From Klebsiella quasivariicola (GTDB taxonomy: Bacteria > Pseudomonadota > Gammaproteobacteria > Enterobacterales > Enterobacteriaceae): a stretch of 64,000 nt of DNA. Numbering within the stretch: position 1 is the first letter of the stretch; each line of letters starts with the position of its first letter. The translations under genes and the position numbers were made by a program. Below are positions 43,847 through 52,121 of this stretch, piece after piece. A model generated the notes under the pieces. The model saw nothing but the letters and a program-made list of their open reading frames with translations. It had not been told where the DNA came from and did no database searches. The stretch covers positions 4,526,001 to 4,590,000 of the forward strand of contig NZ_CP022823.1 in NCBI RefSeq assembly GCF_002269255.1, in the 5' to 3' direction.

Positions 43847-43873
43847 GCCCGGCGGCGCCTTTGCTTGCCGGGC
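43847..43873. repeat. REP-like palindrome after speD
   Basis: GCCCGGCGGCGC and GCTTGCCGGGC form an imperfect stem of the REP/BIME type common in Klebsiella intergenic DNA. A similar element lies at 62260. Confidence 0.75.
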
Positions 43874-43993
43874 CTGGGATTCTGTGCCACCTGGCAGCAC
43901 GAGCAAGGTGCCAGCGGCCAGCCGGGGATTTACCCTGCTTATGCTACGCTTAGCCGGGCTACGGTCTTGCGTCACACCGCATAAACGTCGTCA

Positions 43994-44356
43994 TTAACGC
44001 TGCTGCATAAATTCACGATAAGCGGCAACCACCTGCAGGAAATCCTCCACGCCGCACAGGGAGAGGCTCTCTTCGTCGTAGTAGCTCATCCCCTCCTCGA
44101 TTTCATCGCCAGAAAATTCCAGCTGATTGGCGCGGATCATTACCTCTTCGCCATCCAGCCACAGCGTATATTCATGGCCGGCCCGCTGCCAGGAACGTTC
44201 ACTGCCCTTCACGGTGCGCGCAGCCTGCTCCACTTCGTCCAGCAGAGCAAGATTGTCTTTCACCTCTTCGTTGAACCAGTGGCCGATCGCCTCATGATCC
44301 ATCGACATTCGCACCTTTACCACTCCGGTAATATCGCGCAGAAATTCGTAGTCCAT
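43994..44356 (-). CDS. yacL: UPF0231 protein YacL
   Basis: This 120-residue acidic protein matches E. coli YacL (UPF0231), with MDYEFLRDITG at the start and ESLSLCGVEDFLQVV near the end. It has no known function. It lies between speD and acnB on the acnB strand, but acnB ends in its own terminator, so it is probably expressed separately. Confidence 0.92.
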   Translation of the reverse strand: MDYEFLRDITGVVKVRMSMDHEAIGHWFNEEVKDNLALLDEVEQAARTVKGSERSWQRAGHEYTLWLDGEEVMIRANQLEFSGDEIEEGMSYYDEESLSLCGVEDFLQVVAAYREFMQQR

Positions 44357-44468
44357 AGTCTTTTCCTCTGCAAGGGCAATGCGTCACCGCTGCACTGTAC
44401 CCATGCTGTAATTATCGCAGCAGACAGAAAGAAAAAAAGCGTAGCGGGCAGGAGGTTTGGAAATAAAA

Positions 44469-44498
44469 ATGCCCGGTGACGCAATGTTCACCGGGCAT
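44469..44498 (-). terminator. Terminator of acnB
   Basis: ATGCCCGGTGA and TCACCGGGCAT form an 11-bp stem. On the minus strand it is followed by a T-rich tail (TTTTATTT), about 45 bases after the acnB stop. Confidence 0.88.
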
Positions 44499-44543
44499 TG
44501 GGGAGTTTATAACCAAACGATCAGACGGGCTGACCGTTTTGAT

Positions 44544-47141
44544 TTAGACGGCGGTCTGGAAGATCACGCCGTCAGCTTTCTCAGTGTACTGATCCAGCTG
44601 GTTGAAGTTCAGATAACGGTAGGTATCTTCCGCGGTCTTATCCACCTGCGCCACGAAGGTCTGGTACTCTTCCGGCGTCGGCAGTTTGCCGAGCAGAGAG
44701 GCTACCGCGGCCAGTTCGGCAGAGGCCAGATAGACGTTAGCGCCAGTACCTAAACGGTTCGGGAAGTTACGGGTGGAGGTGGAAACCACCGTCGCGCCGT
44801 CTGCCACGCGCGCCTGGTTACCCATACACAGGGAACAGCCAGGGATTTCGATACGCGCACCGCTCTTACCAAACACGCTGTAGTAGCCTTCTTCGGTCAG
44901 CTGCGCGGCGTCCATACGGGTTGGCGGCGCCACCCACAGACGAGTCGGCAGCTGGCCTTTGTGGCTGTCCAGCAGCTTACCGGCGGCACGGAAGTGGCCG
45001 ATGTTGGTCATGCAGGAGCCAATGAACACTTCGTCGATCTTCTCGCCCTGCACGTCAGACAGCAGACGAGCATCGTCAGGATCGTTCGGCGCGCACAGGA
45101 TCGGCTCTTTGATATCCGCCAGATCGATGTCGATCACTGCCGCGTACTCCGCGTCAGCATCGGCTTCCAGCAGCTGCGGATCCGCCAGCCATTTCTCCAT
45201 GCCCTGGATACGACGCTCCAGGGTACGGCGGTCGCCGTAGCCTTCGGCAATCATCCACTTCAGCAGGACGATGTTGGAGTTCAGATACTCAACGATCGGC
45301 TCTTTGTTCAGCTTGATGGTGCAGCCGGCGGCAGAACGCTCAGCCGAGGCATCGGTCAGCTCGAATGCCTGCTCGACTTTCAGATCCGGCAAGCCTTCGA
45401 TCTCAAGGATGCGGCCAGAGAAGATGTTTTTCTTACCTTTCTTCTCAACGGTCAGCAGGCCTTGCTTGATGGCGTACAGCGGGATGGCGTGGACCAGATC
45501 ACGCAGGGTGATACCCGGCTGCATTTTGCCTTTGAAGCGTACCAGCACCGACTCCGGCATATCCAGCGGCATCACGCCGGTCGCAGCGGCGAAAGCCACC
45601 AGACCAGAGCCTGCCGGGAAGGAAATACCAATCGGGAAGCGGGTGTGGGAGTCACCACCTGTACCCACGGTATCCGGCAGCAGCATGCGGTTCAGCCAGG
45701 AGTGAATCACGCCGTCGCCCGGACGCAGCGAAACCCCGCCGCGGTTCATGATGAAGTCCGGCAGAGTATGGTGCGTGGTGACGTCAACCGGCTTCGGATA
45801 GGCCGCGGTGTGGCAGAAGGACTGCATCACCAGGTCCGCAGAAAAGCCCAGGCACGCCAGGTCTTTCAGTTCATCACGGGTCATTGGACCGGTGGTGTCT
45901 TGAGAACCGACGGAGGTCATTTTCGGTTCGCAATAAGCGCCCGGACGGATACCGGCAACGCCGCAGGCACGGCCAACCATTTTCTGCGCTAGAGAGAAAC
46001 CGCGGGTGCTTTCCGCCACGTCTTTCGCCTGACGGAAAACATCGCTGTGCGGCAGGCCCAGCGCTTCACGCGCTTTGGTGGTCAGGCCGCGACCGATGAT
46101 CAGCGGAATACGGCCGCCGGCGCGCACTTCGTCGATCAGCACATCGGTTTTCAGCTCGAAGCTGGCCAGCAGTTCGTTAGTCTCGTGGTTACGCACTTCG
46201 CCTTTGAACGGGTAAACGTCGATCACGTCGCCCATGTTCAGGTTTGACACATCCACTTCGATAGGCAGCGCGCCCGCATCTTCCATGGTGTTGAAGAAGA
46301 TTGGTGCGATTTTGCCGCCCAGGCACAGGCCGCCGCCGCGCTTGTTCGGTACGTTCGGGATATCGTCGCCCATAAACCACAGCACAGAGTTGGTGGCGGA
46401 TTTACGCGAAGAACCGGTACCGACAACGTCGCCGACGTAGGCCAGCGGGTAGCCTTTCTGCTGCAGGGCTTCGATCTGCTTGATCGGGCCAACCACGCCG
46501 GGCTGATCGGGATCAATACCTTCACGGGCGTTTTTCAGCATCGCCAGCGCGTGCAGCGGGATATCCGGACGCGACCAGGCATCCGGCGCCGGAGAGAGAT
46601 CATCGGTGTTGGTTTCGCCGGTGACCTTGAAGACGGTAACCGTGATTTTCTCTGCCAGCTGAGGACGGTTCAGGAACCACTCAGCGTCAGCCCAGGATTG
46701 CATGACCTGTTTAGCGTGCTCGTTACCTGCTTTGGCTTTCTCTTCTACATCGTAGAAGTTATCAAACATCAGCAGGGTATGAGACAGCGCTTTCGCGGCA
46801 ATCGGCGCCAGTTTCGCGTCGTCCAGCGCATCGATCAGCGGATGAATGTTGTAACCACCCTGCATGGTGCCCAGCAGTTCAACGGCTTTTTCAGGGGTTA
46901 CCAGGGGGGAGGTCGCTTCGCCCTTGGCGATCGCGGCAAGGAATCCAGCTTTCACATAGGCGGCTTCGTCGACGCCCGGCGGTACACGGTTAATCAGCAG
47001 GTCTAACAGGAATTCTTCTTCGCCCGCAGGCGGGTTTTTCAGCAGTTCTACCAGCGCGGCCATTTGGGTTGCATCTAAGGGTTTGGCAACAATCCCCATG
47101 GCGGCACGCTCAGCTACGTGCTTACGGTATTCTTCTAGCAC
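44544..47141 (-). CDS. acnB: Aconitate hydratase B
   Basis: This 865-residue enzyme is the main vegetative aconitase of the TCA cycle and also processes 2-methylaconitate. Domain order is that of AcnB: an N-terminal HEAT-like domain, then the swivelling domain, then the catalytic domains. The [4Fe-4S] ligands lie in GSCMTNIG and CSLCMGNQ. The start is GTG with GAGGAG upstream. Apo-AcnB also binds mRNA in E. coli. It is monocistronic. Confidence 0.97.
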   Translation of the reverse strand: MLEEYRKHVAERAAMGIVAKPLDATQMAALVELLKNPPAGEEEFLLDLLINRVPPGVDEAAYVKAGFLAAIAKGEATSPLVTPEKAVELLGTMQGGYNIHPLIDALDDAKLAPIAAKALSHTLLMFDNFYDVEEKAKAGNEHAKQVMQSWADAEWFLNRPQLAEKITVTVFKVTGETNTDDLSPAPDAWSRPDIPLHALAMLKNAREGIDPDQPGVVGPIKQIEALQQKGYPLAYVGDVVGTGSSRKSATNSVLWFMGDDIPNVPNKRGGGLCLGGKIAPIFFNTMEDAGALPIEVDVSNLNMGDVIDVYPFKGEVRNHETNELLASFELKTDVLIDEVRAGGRIPLIIGRGLTTKAREALGLPHSDVFRQAKDVAESTRGFSLAQKMVGRACGVAGIRPGAYCEPKMTSVGSQDTTGPMTRDELKDLACLGFSADLVMQSFCHTAAYPKPVDVTTHHTLPDFIMNRGGVSLRPGDGVIHSWLNRMLLPDTVGTGGDSHTRFPIGISFPAGSGLVAFAAATGVMPLDMPESVLVRFKGKMQPGITLRDLVHAIPLYAIKQGLLTVEKKGKKNIFSGRILEIEGLPDLKVEQAFELTDASAERSAAGCTIKLNKEPIVEYLNSNIVLLKWMIAEGYGDRRTLERRIQGMEKWLADPQLLEADADAEYAAVIDIDLADIKEPILCAPNDPDDARLLSDVQGEKIDEVFIGSCMTNIGHFRAAGKLLDSHKGQLPTRLWVAPPTRMDAAQLTEEGYYSVFGKSGARIEIPGCSLCMGNQARVADGATVVSTSTRNFPNRLGTGANVYLASAELAAVASLLGKLPTPEEYQTFVAQVDKTAEDTYRYLNFNQLDQYTEKADGVIFQTAV

Positions 47142-47573
47142 GACGGTTCTCCTCGCTTCTCATTGTCATAATGCGGCCTACACGTCTTCTATCAATCTGC
47201 TTCGGTATTGGCTTCGTTTGCCGCGTGACGCATCTTGAAGGATTTAGTGGCTGGGCGATTTTCTTCACGCTCCTGTGAGACAGCAGTTTGTAGGGTAAAT
47301 GCCCGATACCGCGTCGGCAGCATAGCAGGATTTTTGAAAGGTGTTAATCTGTTTACAAAAAAGCAACATTAAAATTTAGCTGAATCGTTAAGGGCAGGAT
47401 ATTGCAGGCTTTCTGTTCAAATCCCGCGACAAAAATTCCTGTCCGCATACAACGCTACGGGTCGATCCCAACAATAATCAATAAAAAGCCGTACCGCATA
47501 CCTATACTCAGCAGACGAGCCGTTTTCGCCGATACTTAAGCGAGATGGGTTACCTTTTGGGTCAGGAGCTTCC
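47142..47573. other. Divergent control region of acnB and the DUF3300 gene
   Basis: About 430 bases separate the two divergent genes. An AT-rich stretch lies at 47330-47400. I see no well-formed operator, repeat or small gene here. It must hold the acnB promoters, which in E. coli respond to CRP, Cra and ArcA, but I could not place them. Confidence 0.4.
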
Positions 47574-49184
47574 ATGTCACTGCCGTTTAAACCCCATATT
47601 ATCGCCCTGCTCTGTAGCGCTGGCTTACTCGCGGCGGCGGGAACACTCTATGTGCAAAGCCGAACCCCGGCGACGATCGCTGAACCGCCAGCCCAAGCCC
47701 AGCCAGCGCCCGCAGCGTCGACGACGCAGCCGGTGACCACCACCTACACCCAGGCGCAAATTGACCAGTGGGTCGCGCCTATCGCGCTCTACCCGGACAG
47801 TCTGCTGTCGCAGGTGTTGATGGCCTCCACTTATCCCGACAACGTCATGCAGGCGGTACAATGGTCCCAGGATAACCCCGCGATGAAAGGGGATGCGGCG
47901 GTTCAGGCGGTTGCCAGCCAGCCGTGGGATCCCAGCGTCAAATCCCTTGTCGCTTTCCCTGCCCTGCTGGCGATGATGGGCGAAAATCCGCCCTGGGTGG
48001 AGAACCTCGGCAATGCGTTTTTGGCCCAGCCGCATGATGTGATGGATTCAGTGCAGCGCCTGCGCGCCATTGCCCAACAGACCGGGACGCTTAAATCCAC
48101 ACCGCAGCAGAAAGTGATTGTCACTCCTGCCGCACCGGTTGCTGCCAGCAGCAGCACGGCAGCAACGTCCACCACCCACTCGGCGGCGCCTGCGCCCACG
48201 CAGGTCATTAAAATAGAACCGACCAATCCGCAGGTGGTCTATGTTCCCAGCTATAACCCCTCCACCGTCTATGGCACCTGGCCGAACAGCGCCTATCCTC
48301 CGGTCTACCTGCCGCCGCCTCCCGGGGAGCAGTTTACCGATAGCTTCGTCAAAGGCTTCGGTTACAGCCTGGGCGTGGCCACTACCTGGGCGTTATTTAG
48401 CAGCATCGACTGGGATGATGATGATGACCACCACCATCACGATGACGACTATCACCACGGCGATTACTCGCATAATGGCGATAACATCAATATTAATGTA
48501 AATAATTTCAATCATATAACGGGAGAAAACCTGCCGGGTAACCACGTTAACTGGCAGCACAATCCTGCCTATCGCGGTCACACACCGTATCCCGATAATA
48601 CGGTTGCTCAACGCTTCCATCAGACCAACGTTTCCGGCGGACTAAGCGCGACCCAACATGCGCCAGTCGATCGCGAAGCGCAGCGCCAGGCAGCGATGAC
48701 CCAGCTGCAGCATAACGTACCGGCGGCGACAGCGGGCAACCTGGCGGCAAACAACGCCTCACGCGATGCCCAGCGTCAGGCAGCTTCGGCGCAGCTGAAG
48801 CAAGCCACCCAGCGCAGTAATTACCGCGGTTACGACAGTACGCCGACCCAGCAACAGCGTCGCGAGGCGGCAAAAACGCAGCTGAAAAATACCGCGCCGC
48901 AGCAACAGCAGCGTCGGGAAGCCGCCAGGAGCCACGAGCAGAACCGCACACCTCAGCAGCAGCAGCGCCGGCAGCAGTTCCAGTCCGCCACGCCAGCCCA
49001 GCGTCAGCAGACGGTCAGCCATCTGCGCGCCAACGCCCTTAGCGGCAACGAAAGCCGCGCTCCCTCCTGGCAAGCACAACAGGAACGAGGACTGCAAAGC
49101 CGCCAGTTTTCCGGCGTAAACCGCGAGTCACGCGACGGCGCCAGAGAGCGTTTTTCCGAACACCATGAACTGCGCCGTCGCTAA
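47574..49184 (+). CDS. Exported DUF3300 protein with a His/Asp run
   Basis: This 536-residue protein has a signal peptide or anchor (residues 8-27), the DUF3300 domain (residues 55-270: QIDQWVAPIALYPDSLLSQV, QAVQWSQDN, VVYVPSYNPSTVYG), a metal-binding-like stretch DDDDDHHHHDDDYHH (about residues 280-295), and a Gln/Arg-rich, disordered C-terminal half. E. coli YacH, between lpd and acnB, is in the same family and position. The next gene (DUF2950) starts 11 bases after its stop; these two families are often paired. The function is unknown. Confidence 0.85.
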   Translation: MSLPFKPHIIALLCSAGLLAAAGTLYVQSRTPATIAEPPAQAQPAPAASTTQPVTTTYTQAQIDQWVAPIALYPDSLLSQVLMASTYPDNVMQAVQWSQDNPAMKGDAAVQAVASQPWDPSVKSLVAFPALLAMMGENPPWVENLGNAFLAQPHDVMDSVQRLRAIAQQTGTLKSTPQQKVIVTPAAPVAASSSTAATSTTHSAAPAPTQVIKIEPTNPQVVYVPSYNPSTVYGTWPNSAYPPVYLPPPPGEQFTDSFVKGFGYSLGVATTWALFSSIDWDDDDDHHHHDDDYHHGDYSHNGDNININVNNFNHITGENLPGNHVNWQHNPAYRGHTPYPDNTVAQRFHQTNVSGGLSATQHAPVDREAQRQAAMTQLQHNVPAATAGNLAANNASRDAQRQAASAQLKQATQRSNYRGYDSTPTQQQRREAAKTQLKNTAPQQQQRREAARSHEQNRTPQQQQRRQQFQSATPAQRQQTVSHLRANALSGNESRAPSWQAQQERGLQSRQFSGVNRESRDGARERFSEHHELRRR

Positions 49185-49195
49185 GGATGAGCAGA

Positions 49196-49996
49196 ATGAG
49201 AAATCCATTATCCATCACCCTGTTCACAATACTGCTGTCGCCGCTTGCCGCCTTCGCTCAGCAGCAGTTTGCCACGCCGGAACAGGCCGCAACTGCGCTG
49301 GCCGAAGCGATCAGCCAGCCAAATGAAGACGCGCTGAGCGAAGTACTCGGCGATAACTGGCAGCAATTTTTACCCACCGATGGGATCGACCCCACGGCCG
49401 TCGACCGCTTTCAACGCGACTGGCAGGTGAAACACGTTATTGTCCAGCAGGGTGATAAAGCCTGGCTCGATGTCGGCAGCGAGGCATGGCGACTGCCCGT
49501 GCCCATCGTAAAAGCACCGAAGGGTTGGCGCTTTGATATGGCCGCTGGCGAAGAAGAGATCCTCACCCGCGCAATCGGCCGCAATGAGCTGTCAGCGATC
49601 GCCGCCATGCACGCCTACGTTGATGCCCAGCAGGATTACTATCAACTGAATCACCGCTGGGCACAGAAAATCATCAGCAGTGAAGGCAAAAAAGATGGTT
49701 TGTACTGGCCGACATCGCCTGGCGAAGCGCCAAGTCCGCTTGGCCCGGCCTTCAGCCCGACGGAGCCCGGCAGCGGTTATCATGGCTACCGCTTCCGGAT
49801 GATTGCGGGTCGCGATGATCAGAGCGTCGCCCTGCTGGCCTGGCCAGTGGAGTGGGGAGAAACTGGCGTGATGAGTTTTATGATCGATCAGCACGATACG
49901 GTCTATCAGGCCAATCTCGGTGAAGAGAGTGCCGTAAAAGCACAGGCGATAACGCACTTTGCCCTTGACGCCGGCTGGCAGGTGGTGAAACCATAA
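49196..49996 (+). CDS. Exported DUF2950 protein
   Basis: This 266-residue protein has a signal peptide (cleavage near AFA-QQQ) and the DUF2950 fold, with RNELSAIAAMHAYVDAQQDY and GYHGYRFRMI motifs. The start at 49196 has AGGA nine bases upstream; an ATG three codons earlier is too close to it. It is co-transcribed with the DUF3300 gene. The function is unknown; a shared periplasmic or envelope role is inferred from the pairing. Confidence 0.85.
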   Translation: MRNPLSITLFTILLSPLAAFAQQQFATPEQAATALAEAISQPNEDALSEVLGDNWQQFLPTDGIDPTAVDRFQRDWQVKHVIVQQGDKAWLDVGSEAWRLPVPIVKAPKGWRFDMAAGEEEILTRAIGRNELSAIAAMHAYVDAQQDYYQLNHRWAQKIISSEGKKDGLYWPTSPGEAPSPLGPAFSPTEPGSGYHGYRFRMIAGRDDQSVALLAWPVEWGETGVMSFMIDQHDTVYQANLGEESAVKAQAITHFALDAGWQVVKP

Positions 49997-50034
49997 AAAA
50001 ACGCCCGGTTGCTTGCATGCAACCGGGCGTTTTA
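49995..50034. terminator. Bidirectional terminator after the DUF2950 gene
   Basis: ACGCCCGGTTGC and GCAACCGGGCGT form a 12-bp stem with A-run on the left and T-rich on the right, so it can serve both the DUF2950 gene and the small opposing gene. Confidence 0.92.
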
Positions 50035-50041
50035 TATTCGC

Positions 50042-50326
50042 TTAGCCCTGATGAGGCATCAGAGAAGGATCGCCGGCAAACGCCGGTTTAGTGCTGGATA
50101 ATGCCGCTTCGTCAGCGCTGATACTGCCGGAATTCGCCGCCCATACCCCTTCATGCGTTTTTGTCACCTGCTGATGCTGAGCATTCAGATCCTGACCTAC
50201 GGCCGCAATATGGGTCGTTTCCGTACCGCCGCTGTTGTCGGCCCAGGGAATGTTAGCGTCAGCGGCGCAGGCCACGCCGGTAAAAAATGTTGCAGCGACC
50301 AGCGCTGTGGTTAAAAAGCGTTTCAT
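50042..50326 (-). CDS. Small exported protein of unknown function
   Basis: This 94-residue protein has a typical signal peptide (MKRFLTTALVAATFFTGVACA, cleaved before ADAN; residues 1-21). The mature part is polar and acidic without cysteines or recognised motifs. GAGGTG precedes the ATG at 50326. It stands alone between two terminators. I do not recognise a family. Confidence 0.7.
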   Translation of the reverse strand: MKRFLTTALVAATFFTGVACAADANIPWADNSGGTETTHIAAVGQDLNAQHQQVTKTHEGVWAANSGSISADEAALSSTKPAFAGDPSLMPHQG

Positions 50327-50440
50327 CTCACACCTCATCGATATCATTAACTGCCTATAAGTTTACTGAGTGACTATTTTCAAAGTATGTATGAGGTGTA
50401 GCGGTTTATGAACAGCGACATAGTTCTAAACATCGGACAT

Positions 50441-50465
50441 AAAAAAAGCGGCTCCGGGAGCCGCT
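50441..50465 (-). terminator. Terminator of lpdA
   Basis: AGCGGCTC-CGG-GAGCCGCT is an 8-bp GC-rich stem with a U-tract (seven A on the plus strand) on the minus-strand side, 26 bases after the lpdA stop. Confidence 0.88.
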
Positions 50466-50490
50466 TATGCTTTTTGCCTGAAAGAAAAAG

Positions 50491-51915
50491 TTACTTTTTC
50501 TTCGCTTTGGCGTTTGGCAGGTCGGTGATGCTGCCTTCGAAGACTTCTGCCGCCAGGCCAACGGACTCATGCAGAGTCGGGTGAGCGTGGATAGTCAGCG
50601 CGATGTCTTCAGCGTCGCAGCCCATTTCGATAGCCAGACCGATTTCACCCAGCAGCTCGCCGCCGTTGGTGCCGACAATCGCGCCGCCGATCACACGGTG
50701 GGTCTCTTTGTCGAAGATCAGTTTGGTCATACCGTCTGCGCAGTCGGAAGCGATAGCACGGCCGGAAGCCGCCCACGGGAAGGTGGCAGTTTCATAGCTG
50801 ATGCCTTTCTCTTTCGCTTCTTTCTCAGTCAGGCCAACCCATGCCACTTCTGGCTCGGTGTAGGCGATGGACGGGATCACTTTCGGATCGAAGTAGTGTT
50901 TCAGGCCGGAAATAACTTCTGCGGCAACGTGACCTTCATGGACACCTTTGTGTGCCAGCATCGGCTGACCGACGATATCGCCGATAGCAAAGATGTGCGG
51001 CACGTTGGTGCGCATTTGTTTGTCAACGCGGATGAAGCCGCGATCGTCCACTTCCACGCCGGCTTTGCCTGCATCGAGGTTTTTGCCGTTCGGTACTCGA
51101 CCGATAGCGACCAGCACCGCGTCGTAACGCTGCGCTTCCGCAGGGGCTTTTTTGCCTTCCATGGAAACGTAAATACCGTCTTCTTTCGCTTCAACGGCAG
51201 TGACTTTGGTTTCCAGCATCAGGTTGAATTTCTTGCTGATGCGTTTGGTGAAGACTTTAACGACGTCTTTATCGGCAGCCGGGATAACCTGGTCGAACAT
51301 TTCCACCACGTCAATCTCTGAACCCAGCGCATGGTATACGGTACCCATTTCCAGACCGATGATACCGCCGCCCATGACCAGCATGCGTTTCGGTACGGAC
51401 TTCAGTTCCAGCGCGTCGGTGGAGTCCCATACGCGCGGATCTTCATGCGGGATAAACGGCAGCTGAATCGGACGGGAACCCGCCGCGATGATCGCGTTGT
51501 CGAAGTTGATGACGGTTTTGCCGTTCTCGCCTTCCACTTCCAGGGTGTTAGCGCCGGTAAATTTACCCAGACCGTTAACCACCTTCACTTTACGGCCTTT
51601 GGCCATGCCAGCCAGACCACCGGTCAGCTGAGTGATGACTTTTTCTTTCCAGGTGCGGATCTTGTCAATGTCAGTTTTCGGCTCGCCGAAAACGATGCCG
51701 TGTTCGGCCAGCGCTTTCGCTTCTTCGATAACTTTTGCTACGTGCAGCAGCGCTTTAGAAGGGATACAACCCACGTTCAGACAAACACCACCGAGGGTGC
51801 TGTAACGTTCTACGATGACGGTTTCCAGACCTAAATCAGCGCAACGGAAGGCTGCAGAGTAACCTGCGGGGCCTGCCCCAAGTACCACGACCTGAGTTTT
51901 GATTTCAGTACTCAT
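50491..51915 (-). CDS. lpdA: Dihydrolipoyl dehydrogenase (E3)
   Basis: This 474-residue flavoprotein reoxidises lipoyl groups for pyruvate and 2-oxoglutarate dehydrogenases and the glycine cleavage system. It has an FAD-binding GAGPAGYSAA, the redox disulphide GGVCLNVGC, the NAD motif GGGIIGLEMG and the active-site His-Glu in HPTLHES. The second of two adjacent ATGs (51915) gives the E. coli start. A 206-base gap with a terminator separates it from aceF, so it can be transcribed alone. Confidence 0.98.
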   Translation of the reverse strand: MSTEIKTQVVVLGAGPAGYSAAFRCADLGLETVIVERYSTLGGVCLNVGCIPSKALLHVAKVIEEAKALAEHGIVFGEPKTDIDKIRTWKEKVITQLTGGLAGMAKGRKVKVVNGLGKFTGANTLEVEGENGKTVINFDNAIIAAGSRPIQLPFIPHEDPRVWDSTDALELKSVPKRMLVMGGGIIGLEMGTVYHALGSEIDVVEMFDQVIPAADKDVVKVFTKRISKKFNLMLETKVTAVEAKEDGIYVSMEGKKAPAEAQRYDAVLVAIGRVPNGKNLDAGKAGVEVDDRGFIRVDKQMRTNVPHIFAIGDIVGQPMLAHKGVHEGHVAAEVISGLKHYFDPKVIPSIAYTEPEVAWVGLTEKEAKEKGISYETATFPWAASGRAIASDCADGMTKLIFDKETHRVIGGAIVGTNGGELLGEIGLAIEMGCDAEDIALTIHAHPTLHESVGLAAEVFEGSITDLPNAKAKKK

Positions 51916-52089
51916 CATGACCTCTGTAATTTATATCCGGCGGGTCTGACGCTATTATTCTTACGCCCAAGTCCACCGGGACGTTCTATCCGCGTGTATT
52001 TTACAAAATTGTTAACAATTTTTAAACAACAAACGGCAAACGATTTTGTCCTTTGTTGCTGATAATCCCCAACAGCCTGAGGTTATCAG

Positions 52090-52118
52090 AAAAAAGCCGG
52101 CCGTCAGGCCGGCTTTTT
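52090..52118 (-). terminator. Terminator of aceF
   Basis: AGCCGGCC-GTCA-GGCCGGCT is an 8-bp stem with T/A runs on both sides, directly after the aceF stop. Confidence 0.92.
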
Positions 52119-52121
52119 CGC

